From the NCBI GenBank assembly GCA_009379825.1, contig WHTA01000059.1:1-36756 (forward strand): 36,756 nt of DNA. The letters run 5' to 3'. The position numbers were made by a program, and so were the translations under genes. Below, in pieces: positions 9,503 to 19,194 of this stretch. The first letter of the stretch is position 1. Each line of letters begins with the position of its first letter. A model generated the notes under the pieces. It was not told the DNA's origin, ran no database searches, and saw only the letters and a list, made by a program, of their open reading frames with translations. This DNA comes from Streptosporangiales bacterium. GTDB lineage: Bacteria; Actinomycetota; Actinomycetes; Streptosporangiales; WHST01.

Positions 9503-11107
9503 TTACGCGCCCGAGTGACCAACAAGGGCGCTCGACGTGCCCGGAACCGCGATCTGACGGAGGTAGCAGATCCCGGCTCTGGGCCCCGGGGGGCGGGCAC
9601 GTGGTCGGTGGGTCAGCTGAACAGCGGCGGCTGCCCGGGGGTGCCTGACGTGCCTGGGACCGTGATCTGACGGAGGTAGCAGACCCCGGCTCTGGGCCCC
9701 GGGGGGCGGGCACGTGGTCGGTGGGTCAGCTGAACAGCGGCGGCTGCCCGGGCCGCTCGTCGTCGGAGCCCTGTGCGCGATGCCGACGGAACCAGGAGCG
9801 CCGCCAGCCGGGTTGGTACGGTCTCGGGTGCGGGTCGATGGTGTGATCCCAGTCCGCGGTGGGACGTCCGGTGGGAAGGGACCGCTGGTCGGCGTCGAAC
9901 ATGTGTTCGATTCTACCATCAGTCCGGCAGCAAGGGGAACCGCGATCCCGTCGCCGTGACGGAGAAGTGCCGCCCTGGTGACGGCGCCGTGCCCGAAGCG
10001 GCTGCGGACGTCGTCGAGGGCGCCGTCGAGCGCCGCCTCGGCGTCCGCGTCGAACGGCAGTGGCAGCTGGAGCGAGTCGTCGTCCAGGTTGGCCAGGCTG
10101 ACGCCGATCATGGTGATGCCGTGCTCCCTGATCATTGGCATCGCCGTGGCGAGCAGCCCGTGCGCGGTCGCGCACAGCGGCTCGGTCAGCGTCGTCGGCT
10201 GGGCCAGCGTGTGTGAGCGGGTCACCCGGGTGAAGTCGTCGAAGCGCAGCCGCAGGACGACGGTACGGCACGCCCGGCCGCCGGTGCGCAACCGGCGGCT
10301 GACGCGGTCGACCAGGCCGGCGAGGATGCTGGCGAGCTCGTCGGCCGAGCGTGGGTGCCGGCCGAGCGCCCGCTGCGCGCCGACCGACCGCCGCCTGCGG
10401 CCGGTCTCGATGGGGCGCGGGTCGCGATTGTGCGCCAGTGCGTGCAGGTGTCGCCCGGCGGCCTTGCCCAACAGTGCGACGAGCTCGGTCTCTGGCAGTC
10501 CTGCGACCTGCCCGACGGTGTGGACGCGGCGCTTGCGCAGCTTCTCCGCTGTGGTGGGGCCGACGCCCCAGAGGCGCTCGATCGGTAGTGGGTGCAGGAA
10601 CCCGAGCTCGCCGTCTGGCGGTACCACGAGCAGGCCGTCCGGCTTCGCCACCCCGCTCGCGACCTTGGCAAGGAACTTCGTACGGGCCACCCCGACGGTG
10701 ATCGGCAGCCCCACCTGGGTGGCGACCTCGCGGCGTAGCGTGCTGGCGATCTCCGCCGCCGGGCCGACGAGCTTGCGCAGGCCGCCGACATCCAGGAACG
10801 CCTCGTCGATGGACAGCCCCTCGACCAGTGGCGTGGTCTGCTTGAACACCTCGAAGACGGCCTTGCTGGCCGCGCTGTACGCGGACATCCGCGGCGCCAC
10901 CACCCGTGCGCGCGGGCATAGGTGGCGCGCACGGGTGGTGGCGCCCATCGCCGTCCGGACCCCGCACGCCTTCGCCTCGTAGCTCGCTGCCAGCACCACC
11001 CCCATGCCGACGATCACCGGCTTGCCGCGCAGTGAGGGGTCGTCACGCTGCTCGACGGAGGCGTAGAACGCGTCGAGATCGGCGTGCAGGATCGTCGGAG
11101 CCCTCAT
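9503..11107 (-). CDS. dinB: DNA polymerase IV (Y-family), 3' end frameshifted and extended
   Basis: The protein starts MRAPTILHADLDAFYASVEQ at ATG 11107 and is an error-prone translesion polymerase. Catalytic acidic residues are in ADLDAFYAS and SIDEAFLDV, helix-hairpin-helix motifs follow (ERLWGVGPTTAEKL), and a clamp-binding motif LQLPLPF lies near the end of the little-finger domain. About 391 residues look normal. Then the frame reads GIAVPLAAGLMVES instead of the usual ...VPLLPD-stop. Removing one base near 9931-9936 restores PLLPD and a TGA at 9919-9921. As it stands the frame continues about 140 unrelated residues, through an SOS box and a duplicated region, to 9503. An SOS box touches its start codon, so it should be LexA-controlled. 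Confidence 0.85.
   Translation of the reverse strand: MRAPTILHADLDAFYASVEQRDDPSLRGKPVIVGMGVVLAASYEAKACGVRTAMGATTRARHLCPRARVVAPRMSAYSAASKAVFEVFKQTTPLVEGLSIDEAFLDVGGLRKLVGPAAEIASTLRREVATQVGLPITVGVARTKFLAKVASGVAKPDGLLVVPPDGELGFLHPLPIERLWGVGPTTAEKLRKRRVHTVGQVAGLPETELVALLGKAAGRHLHALAHNRDPRPIETGRRRRSVGAQRALGRHPRSADELASILAGLVDRVSRRLRTGGRACRTVVLRLRFDDFTRVTRSHTLAQPTTLTEPLCATAHGLLATAMPMIREHGITMIGVSLANLDDDSLQLPLPFDADAEAALDGALDDVRSRFGHGAVTRAALLRHGDGIAVPLAAGLMVESNTCSTPTSGPFPPDVPPRTGITPSTRTRDRTNPAGGAPGSVGIAHRAPTTSGPGSRRCSADPPTTCPPPGAQSRGLLPPSDHGPRHVRHPRAAAAVQLTHRPRARPPGPRAGICYLRQIAVPGTSSALVGHSGA
9534..9752. repeat. Direct duplication, two 106-bp units with a 113-bp period
   Basis: Units at 9534-9639 and 9647-9752 differ at about four positions. 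Each begins GACGTGCC and ends GGCTGCCCGGG. On the minus strand each contains the same 3' gene end coding GQPPLFS and a TGA, followed by a GC-rich palindromic part (CCCCGG...CCGGGG). The copy at 9647-9752 carries the stop of the 58-codon ORF. The other copy is a detached duplicate of that end. Because the dinB frame has lost its own stop, it runs through both units. Confidence 0.92.
9726..9902 (-). CDS. 58-residue ORF starting in an SOS box, C-terminal clamp-binding-like motif
   Basis: The ATG at 9902 lies inside the SOS box behind dinB. The product is basic and Trp/Pro/His-rich (ADWDHTIDPHPRPYQPGW, WRRSWFRRHR) and ends GQPPLFS. The last residues fit the loose pattern of beta-sliding-clamp binding peptides (Q-x-x-L-F), as found at the end of many polymerases and repair proteins. 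I recognise no family. With dinB restored to its usual end, this ORF would begin 17 bases after the dinB stop. No ribosome-binding site is visible, so it would need leaderless translation or coupling. It overlaps the extended dinB frame. It may be a real small SOS protein or chance; the duplicated 3' end favours a real gene only weakly. Confidence 0.4.
   Translation of the reverse strand: MFDADQRSLPTGRPTADWDHTIDPHPRPYQPGWRRSWFRRHRAQGSDDERPGQPPLFS
9895..9910. promoter_or_regulatory. SOS box (LexA site) behind dinB
   Basis: TCGAACATGTGTTCGA matches the actinobacterial SOS consensus TCGAAC-N4-GTTCGA in both arms. It lies downstream of the normal dinB end and overlaps the ATG of the 58-codon minus-strand ORF, which is the only gene it could obviously serve. 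Confidence 0.85.
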
Positions 11108-11123
11108 TCGAACATATGTTCGC
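11108..11123. promoter_or_regulatory. SOS box (LexA site) of dinB
   Basis: TCGAACATATGTTCGC contains the perfect palindrome GAACATATGTTC and fits the actinobacterial LexA consensus. It directly abuts the dinB start codon at 11107, so the dinB transcript may be nearly leaderless. The divergent 51-codon ORF starts about 100 bases away and could also be affected. Confidence 0.88.
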
Positions 11124-11227
11124 ACACGGATCCGACAGCGCGGAAGACGTGCCGTACGGTCCGGAACTCGTACGCAGCGGGCGTCGTCGGAGCGGGCATC
11201 TAGCGGCGACCGAGAAGGGCGGCAGTT

Positions 11228-11383
11228 GTGACGCAGGACGAGCGTGGCCAGGGTGTTGGACCACACGACGGCCAGGTCGCGCATGCCTTCCCGGTCGACA
11301 CCGCCGCACTGGACAGGTGGAGCGCCCAGATGCGCGAGTCGCTGCAGCATCTGCGCGTAGCGATCGCCGAGGGCGACAGCTAG
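11228..11383 (+). CDS. 51-residue protein of unknown function
   Basis: GTG 11228 is preceded by GAGAAGGGCGG (about 11211-11221). The frame reads MTQDERGQGVGPHDG, then a helical, amphipathic C-terminal half (DTAALDRWSAQMRESLQHLRVAIAEGDS), and stops at TAG 11381-11383. Codon third positions are mostly G/C and the helix is regular, which supports a real small gene. I know no family for it. It is divergent from dinB, with the dinB SOS box between them. Confidence 0.45.
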   Translation: MTQDERGQGVGPHDGQVAHAFPVDTAALDRWSAQMRESLQHLRVAIAEGDS

Positions 11384-11455
11384 CCCCAGGGTCGCGCCGG
11401 GTCCTTGCGGTGCAGGTGTACGCCGGTGGCCGTTGACCATCGGTACGCAGACATG

Positions 11456-11498
11456 GAGCCGCCCGCCGCCGGGTGTGGTTGGCGGCGGGCGGTGGCTC
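11456..11498. terminator. Strong hairpin, probable terminator
   Basis: GAGCC plus GCCCGCCGCC (11456-11470) pairs with GGCGGCGGGC and GGCTC (11481-11490, 11494-11498) around a ten-base loop with a three-base bulge. It lies just beyond the stop of the Pro/Gln-rich membrane protein and after the 51-codon ORF on the other strand, so it may end both transcripts. No T-run follows on either side. Confidence 0.65.
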
Positions 11499-11505
11499 GG
11501 GTGGG

Positions 11506-12066
11506 TCAGCGGGCGCGACTGGCGAGATAGGTGATCAGGCCGCGGATGAACAGGCCGATACCGGCGATCATCGGGCCGAACGCGACGACGAACGTGCCGC
11601 CTGGGTCGGCGGTCAGGAACGTGACGACGGTGATGATGGCGCCGATCGCGCCGAGCACGGCACCGAAGATCATCATGCCCTTGCCGCGGGTCTGCCGCGG
11701 CGGCGCCTGGAACGGCGCGGCTTGGGGCTGGCCGGGCGCGGCCTGCTGCGGGTACTGGCCGGGCGCGTAGCCGGCGGGTGGCGGCGGCGCCTGGTACGGC
11801 GCGGCTTGGGGCTGGCCGGGCGCGGCCTGCTGCGGGTACTGGCCGGGCGCGTAGGCGGCGGGTGGCGGCGGCGCCTGGTACGGCGCGGCCGGCGGCGCCT
11901 GGCCGATCGCCTGCGGCGGCTGCTGCATCTGCGGACCGGCGTACGGCTGCGGACGGGCGTACGGCTGCTGCGGCTGCGCCATCGGCTGTTGCGGGAAACC
12001 TGGGGTCTGCTGCGGCTGCGCCATCGGCTGCTGCCGGAAGCTTGGGGTCTGCTGCGGTGTGTTCAT
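11506..12066 (-). CDS. Pro/Gln-rich membrane protein with two C-terminal helices
   Basis: From ATG 12066 (CCGGAGGACCG upstream) the protein has 186 residues. Residues 1 to about 125 are low-complexity, rich in Pro, Gln, Ala and Tyr, with near-identical 28-residue repeats (GQPQAAPYQAPPPPAAYAPG and continuing). A short basic linker (PPRQTRGKG) precedes two transmembrane helices at about 129-150 and 156-178. Such Q/P-rich cytoplasmic tails on small membrane proteins are frequent in actinobacteria and may serve as protein-interaction platforms, but no function is known. It stands alone and is followed by a strong hairpin. Confidence 0.75.
   Translation of the reverse strand: MNTPQQTPSFRQQPMAQPQQTPGFPQQPMAQPQQPYARPQPYAGPQMQQPPQAIGQAPPAAPYQAPPPPAAYAPGQYPQQAAPGQPQAAPYQAPPPPAGYAPGQYPQQAAPGQPQAAPFQAPPRQTRGKGMMIFGAVLGAIGAIITVVTFLTADPGGTFVVAFGPMIAGIGLFIRGLITYLASRAR
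11702..11900. repeat. 84-bp in-gene tandem repeats
   Basis: Units start at 11702, 11786 and 11870 with GGCGCCTGG(A/T)ACGGCG, giving an exact 84-bp (28-codon) period inside the Pro/Gln-rich coding region. The first two units are nearly identical; the third is partial. The period is a multiple of three, so copy number can vary without loss of frame. Confidence 0.8.
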
Positions 12067-12147
12067 CGGTCCTCCGGGGTAGCGTCGGGTGCTCCGACGT
12101 GTCGTGCTCCGGCTCGGTTTCATGGATGGGCCGCCTAGGCTGACCGG

Positions 12148-12399
12148 GTGACCGTGCTCGTCGATCCCGCGGCCTGGCCCCGCCACGGCAGACTCTGGTG
12201 CCACCTGGTCAGCGACGAGTCGTACGACGAGCTGCACGCCTTCGCGGCGCGCGTCGGCCTGCCGAGCAGGGCGTTCCACCGCGACCACTACGACGTGCCG
12301 GCCGAGCGGCGCGACGACGTGATCGCGGCCGGCGCGGTGCCGGTGCGGTCCAGGGTGCTCGTGCAGCGGTTGGTGGCTGCGGGCCTACGCCGCCGCTGA
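12148..12399 (+). CDS. DUF4031 domain protein
   Basis: The 83-residue protein reads MTVLVDPAAWPRHGRLWCHLVSDESYDELHAFAARVGL and continues with RAFHRDHYDVPAERRDDVIAAGA. This matches DUF4031, a short family with conserved 'W', 'H L.SD' and 'F..DHYD' elements whose biochemical role is not known. The GTG at 12148 is the only reasonable start. It is followed at 57 bp by the DUF3159 gene on the same strand and may be the first gene of a small operon. Confidence 0.8.
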   Translation: MTVLVDPAAWPRHGRLWCHLVSDESYDELHAFAARVGLPSRAFHRDHYDVPAERRDDVIAAGAVPVRSRVLVQRLVAAGLRRR

Positions 12400-12455
12400 C
12401 GTATGACGACGGGGTGCACATCACGGTCGTGCGGTCGACAAGGCAAGCTGAAGGG

Positions 12456-13121
12456 GTGTCAGACCCGCACCCGACGCCGCCCCGGCAGGAGACCCTCGCC
12501 GATCTGCTCGGCGGCCGCGGTGGCGCGCTCGACGCGAGCCTGCCGCCGGCGGCATTCGTCGTCGGCTGGCTGGTGACCGGAAGGTCCATCGGCTGGGGTG
12601 CGGTCGTTGCTATCGGTGTCGGTGTGCTCGTCGGCGGGTACCGGCTGCTGCGCGGGAAGAAGCCGCGTGCGGCGTTGCTGAGCGTCGCGCTCGTCGTGAT
12701 CGCCGCGCTCGTCGCGCTCTACACCGGCAGGGCCGCCGACTTCTTCCTCATCCAGCTGCTCTCCAACATCGCGAGCGCTCTGGTGTGGTCGGTGAGCATC
12801 GCGTTCCGCTGGCCGCTGCTCGGGGTGGTCGTCGGTGGGGTTCTCGGGCAGCGCACCCGCTGGCGCCGCGACCCCGCGCTGCTGCGGGCGTACAGCTGGG
12901 CGAGCTGGCTGTGGGTGGGGCAGTACGTGCTGCGCGTCGCCGTGTACGGGCCGCTCTGGCTGGCCGGCCTGGTCGTGCCGCTGGGCATCGCGCGGCTCGC
13001 CCTGAGCTGGCCGCTGCAGGTAGCGTGCATCGCGGCGAGCTGGTGGGTGCTGCGTAAGGTGCTGCCCGCAGCGCATCCGGGGCTTCGCCACCCCCAGGCC
13101 CCCGAGCAGACGGCGAACTGA
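12456..13121 (+). CDS. DUF3159 family membrane protein
   Basis: From GTG 12456 the product has 221 residues: a short polar start with TLADLLGGRGGALDASLPPAAFV, the typical DUF3159 opening, and then about five or six hydrophobic helices. The family phrase SVSIAFRWPLLGVVVGGVLG and the motif 'RRDPALLRAYSWASWLWVGQ' are conserved in this actinobacterial group. The function is unknown. No strong ribosome-binding site is seen (AAGGGG touches the GTG), so the exact start is uncertain; frames open upstream lack family similarity. The next gene starts four bases after its stop. Confidence 0.82.
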   Translation: MSDPHPTPPRQETLADLLGGRGGALDASLPPAAFVVGWLVTGRSIGWGAVVAIGVGVLVGGYRLLRGKKPRAALLSVALVVIAALVALYTGRAADFFLIQLLSNIASALVWSVSIAFRWPLLGVVVGGVLGQRTRWRRDPALLRAYSWASWLWVGQYVLRVAVYGPLWLAGLVVPLGIARLALSWPLQVACIAASWWVLRKVLPAAHPGLRHPQAPEQTAN

Positions 13122-13125
13122 GGCG

Positions 13126-13809
13126 ATGAGCGCGAGAGTCGTGCTGCTCCACGGGATGGGCCTGAGCCGGCGGATGTGGCGCGCCCAGCTCGAGGCGCTG
13201 GCGGACAGGTACGAGCTGGTGGCACCGGATCTGCCCGGGCACGGCCAGGCGCCGGGACCGTTCCGCATCGACACAGCGGTCGGCGTGGTGCGTGAGCTGC
13301 TCGCCGAGGCGCCCGCGTACCTGGTCGGGGTGTCGCTCGGCGGCACGGTCGCCGTACGGGCCGCGCTCGCCGAACCGGCGAAGGTGGAAGGGCTGCTGCT
13401 GTCCGGCACCCCGGCACGGATGTCGAAGCGGCTGCTGCTCGCCCAGCGGGCGATCACGGCAGTGTTGCCGCCGGCGAACCTCGCGGCCACCGGGCTGCGG
13501 ATCGTGCGCCCGGCCGACCGGCGCGACGCGGACAACTACCTGGCCGACGTGCTGGCCGCCGGCCGGGAGACGCAGTCGGACGCGATGCGGGAGCTGGGTC
13601 GCGTCGACCTCACCCCGCGGCTGGGCGAGATCACCGCGCGGACGCTGGTGTGCTGTGGCAGCGAGGACGACACGAACCTGGCCTCGGTGCGGGCCCTGTC
13701 GGCGGCGGTCCCGGGCGCGGAGCTGCGGATCGTGGAGGGTGGCGGCCACCTGTGGAACTTGCAGCAGCCCGACCTGTGCACGCGGATCATCGCCGACTTC
13801 GTCGGGTAG
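13126..13809 (+). CDS. Alpha/beta-hydrolase fold protein
   Basis: The 227-residue cytosolic hydrolase has the full catalytic set: oxyanion-loop motif LLHGMGLS near the start, nucleophile elbow GVSLGG (Ser about residue 70), Asp in CCGSEDDTN and His in GGGHLWN. The cap region (about 105-165) is short. The substrate cannot be told; relatives include esterases and lactonases. It starts four bases after the DUF3159 stop, so the two are likely co-translated. It is convergent with the helD-like gene, with about 60 bp between the stops. Confidence 0.85.
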   Translation: MSARVVLLHGMGLSRRMWRAQLEALADRYELVAPDLPGHGQAPGPFRIDTAVGVVRELLAEAPAYLVGVSLGGTVAVRAALAEPAKVEGLLLSGTPARMSKRLLLAQRAITAVLPPANLAATGLRIVRPADRRDADNYLADVLAAGRETQSDAMRELGRVDLTPRLGEITARTLVCCGSEDDTNLASVRALSAAVPGAELRIVEGGGHLWNLQQPDLCTRIIADFVG

Positions 13810-13868
13810 CCGTCGTACCGGTGATCTCGAGTGCGCGACATGATCGATCAGCCGACTTCTGACTCGGG

Positions 13869-15885
13869 TCAGGCGGCGAGCGCGCCCGGTAGCGCGGTGG
13901 CGTGCACGACCGTGAGGCCGGACACCGCGCGGGTCAGTACGACGTACAGCCGGTGCAGGCCGCGCGGCTCGGCGGCGACGATCTCGGCCGGTTCGACCAC
14001 GACCACGCGGTCGAACTCCAGGCCCTTCGCGACGGCGGCGGGCACCAGTGCCAGCCGCTCGTCGGTGTCGTCCTCGACGTCCGCGCCCAACAGCCGGTAC
14101 GACTGGCCGTCGCGACCGAGCGCCGCGGCCAGCGCACGCACCCGGTCGTCCGCGGCGATCAGGCCGACCGAGCCCTCGGCGCTCAGCGCCGCCAGGCACG
14201 CGGCCACCGCGGCGTCGTCCACCGCGGCGGCGTCGACGGTGCGGACGTGCAGCGCGCCGGCCGCGGTGCGGGCCGACTCCGCGGGTGCGAGGGTCGGTGC
14301 GATCTGCGGCAGCAGCCGGGTGGCGAAGTCGATGATCTGCCGCGGCACGCGGTAGCCCTTGGTCAGCTCCTCCACGTGTGCGTCCGTCTTGCCCAGGTGG
14401 CGCAGCGCATCCGTCCACGACGAGGCCGCCCACGGTGTGCTGCCCTGCGCGATGTCGCCGAGCACGGTGGCAGAGCCGGTGCTGCAGCGGCGGCCGATCG
14501 CACGCAGCTGCATGGGGGAGAGGTCCTGCGCCTCGTCCAGGATGACGTGGCCGAGGCCCGCGGTGCGCTCGACCTGGTCGGCCGCCTCGTCCACCAGTGC
14601 CGCGTCCGGCAGGCTCCAGCGCGCGGTGCCCACGCTGCGCGGCGGGCTGCTCCACAGCAGCAGTCGCTGTTCGTCGCCGTCGAGCAGGCCTTCGGCGCAG
14701 TCGGCGAGGAACGCAGGGTCGCTCAGCAGCCGGAAAACGACCTGCGCCGGCTTGATCCGCGGCCACAGCTGGTCGACGAGATCACGGACGGGTCTGCTGC
14801 GCGCGACGGCGTTCTGGATGCGGTCGTCGGGTGACTCGCCGGCGCGCTCCATCCGGGTGAGCACCACGTGCGCGACGCGTTGCGCGAGCATCTGGCGCGC
14901 CGCCTCGTACCGCACGTCCCTGGTCTGTAGCTCCTCGACCAGGTCGGCCAGCTCGTAGTCGGCCACCCGCCAGCGCCTGGACCCACGGGTGAGCACGAAG
15001 CCTTCGGTGGGTCGGCGGACGGACGCGCGCACCGCACGACGGATCACCTCCGCCAGCCGGGCGTCGCCCTTCAGCCGTGCGACCGCCGGGTCGTCCACGC
15101 CGCGGATGCGCACCGCGCCGAGCAGCTCCTCGACGGTCAGCTGCTGCACGTCCAGCTCGCCGAGTGCGGGCAGCACGCCCTTGATGTAGCCGAGGAACGC
15201 GTGGTTCGGGCCGACGACGAGCACGCCGGAACGGCTCAGCCGGTCGCGGAACGCGTACAGCAGGTACGCCGCCCGGTGCAGCCCGACAGCGGTCTTCCCG
15301 GTGCCCGGTGCACCCTGCACGCAGATGGTGGCACCGAGGTCGGCGCGGACGATCACGTCCTGGTCCGGCTGGATGGTTGCGACGATGTCGCGCATCGGCC
15401 CGACGCGCGGGCGTTCGATCTCCTCCTGCAGGATCTCCGACGGGCCGTGCGTGGCGGCGGCGTCGAAGGTCTCGTCCTCGAGTGCGGTCAGCGTCCCCTT
15501 GGCGAACCCGAACCTGCGCCGCAGCGCGAGGTTCATCGGCTCGGTGCCGGTCGCGCGGTAGAACGCCAGCGACACGTCGGCGCGCCAGTCCACGACCACC
15601 GGGTCGCCGCGGTCGTCGGTGACGTGCCGGCGGCCGACGTAGTACCGGCTGGGCGGGTCGTCGGTGTCGATGCGACCGAAGAACAGCGGGGTGTCGGGGT
15701 CGTCCTCAATGCCTCGGCGCGGTAGTACAGGGCCGCGTCGAGGTACGCCTGTGAGACAGGATCGCCGGCATCGGCGTGCAGCGACAGGACGTGCTCGCGC
15801 ATCCGGGCCAGGTGGTCGCGGGCCCGGCTCAGATAGCGCTGCTCGTCGGTGAGTCGTCCTCCTGGGCATGGGCAGGCGAGGGCAT
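13869..15885 (-). pseudogene. helD: HelD-like UvrD/Rep-family helicase, frameshifted near the 5' end
   Basis: The main frame has the superfamily 1 motifs: Walker A QGAPGTGKTAVGLHRA, motif II LDEAQDLSPMQLRAIG, motif IV-V around LTKGYRVPRQIIDFA and motif VI near HRLYVVLTRAV. HelD proteins remove RNA polymerase from stalled complexes. The N-terminus is split over three frames. ATG 15885 (AGGAGA before it) reads MPSPAHAQEDD. A second frame from about 15850 reads LTDEQRYLSRARDHLARMRE...YYRAEAL. The third, from about 15714, continues EDDPDTPLFFGRID. One missing base at GCATTGAGG would restore ...RAEALEDDPDTPLFFGR. Two indels in about 140 bp disable the N-terminal coiled-coil that enters polymerase, unless they are sequence errors. 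Confidence 0.85.
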
Positions 15886-15972
15886 GGCCGTCTCCTGGGC
15901 CGAGAGAGTGGGTGAAAGGGCGCGGTAGCTTAACACGCCGGAGTCGTTCCTCGGCGGTCGCTGTTTCTGGCG

Positions 15973-16676
15973 GTGCGGTCCGGGTACCTGGTCGGCGTGC
16001 ACACACCAGCCGACAGCGACGGCCGGGTCGGCCTGCTCGCCGACCCGGACCTCGCGCCTGCCGAGGCCGGCAGATACCTCGCGTCCGCGCTGCCGGAGCG
16101 GCTCGCCGCGGCGTTCGGTGACATGCAGCAACCGGACGTGACGGTGGCCTACGAACGGCTTCCCGCGGGTACCGACAGCCAGGCGACCATGCTCGACCAC
16201 GCCGCGTCCCGCCGTCGGCAGTGGGGCGCGGACGTCGTCGCCTGCATCACCGACCTGCCGTTGGTCGACGGCGGCCGTCCGGTCGCCGCCGACATAGACG
16301 CCGACCGCGGGGTCGCGCTGATCTCACTGCCCGCGATCGGTGGCGTCCGGCTGCGGCTGTTGTTCGGCATGGTGCGGGCGAACCGGCCGTGGCGGCTGGC
16401 GACCGGGTTGAGCTCGGCGCTGATCGCAGCGTTCGCGATCAGCGCGTTCTTCCTGATCAACAGCAGCGAACGGATGCTGGCGACGAGCCTCAGCCCGCTG
16501 CGCCTTGCCGTACTCACCGCGGTCTCAGCGGTCTCTACAACGCCGCGACCGTCACCACCCTGACCATCGGCGGGGCACTCGACTCCGACCACGCGATCCG
16601 CGCTGCCGCCTACAGCTATCGCGAGCGGCAGCGCCAGACCCAGCGTGACCGGGACGAGGACCAGGAGGACGAGTAG
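15973..16676 (+). pseudogene. Actinobacterial membrane protein, internally deleted and frameshifted
   Basis: GTG 15973 opens a normal-looking N-terminal domain (YLVGVHTPAD... to about residue 135, with DVVACITDLPL). A first transmembrane helix follows, containing LSSALIAAFAISAFFLI. The frame then drifts into TAVSAVSTTPRPSPP and stops at 16563. In another frame the expected continuation SGLYNAATVTTLTIGGALDSDHAIRAAAYSYRERQRQ resumes and ends at TAG 16676. From memory of related proteins, further transmembrane helices should lie between YNAATV and the ALxSxxAIRxAAYxYRERQ end; these are missing. So there is both a shift and an internal deletion. The function of the family is unknown. It is divergent from helD. 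Confidence 0.65.
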
Positions 16677-16694
16677 CGTGCCCCGGTCCGGTGT

Positions 16695-19086
<2,392 letters not shown>

Positions 19087-19109
19087 GTCGATCCTTCGCG
19101 CTCACTGAA

Positions 19110-19130
19110 ATTGAGTTCACGAGACTCAAT
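19110..19130. promoter_or_regulatory. HAIR operator (HspR site) of lon
   Basis: ATTGAGT, seven bases, ACTCAAT forms a perfect inverted repeat that matches the HAIR consensus (CTTGAGT-N7-ACTCAAG) except for the outermost base of each arm. It lies 24 bases upstream of the lon start codon. HspR represses lon, clpB and the dnaK operon in Streptomyces. The divergent dipeptidase starts 65 bp away on the other side. Confidence 0.88.
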
Positions 19131-19194
19131 GCATTTGCGGCGCGAGTTGTTCCATCGATCGCTGTCGGCGAACGCGGGCCGGTACGGTCTCCCC

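Noticed and set aside
11108-11440. Upstream extension of dinB to 11440
   Set aside because: The extension crosses the SOS box and the 51-codon ORF and has no similarity to DinB, whose usual start is at 11107.
11702-11900. Regular repeats considered as a CRISPR array
   Set aside because: The 84-bp units are contiguous, in frame with a Pro/Gln-rich protein and have no unique spacers; no cas genes are present.
12748-14766. 672-codon minus-strand frame
   Set aside because: It is Arg/Pro/His-rich, matches nothing, and overlaps real genes (DUF3159, hydrolase, helD) in other frames.
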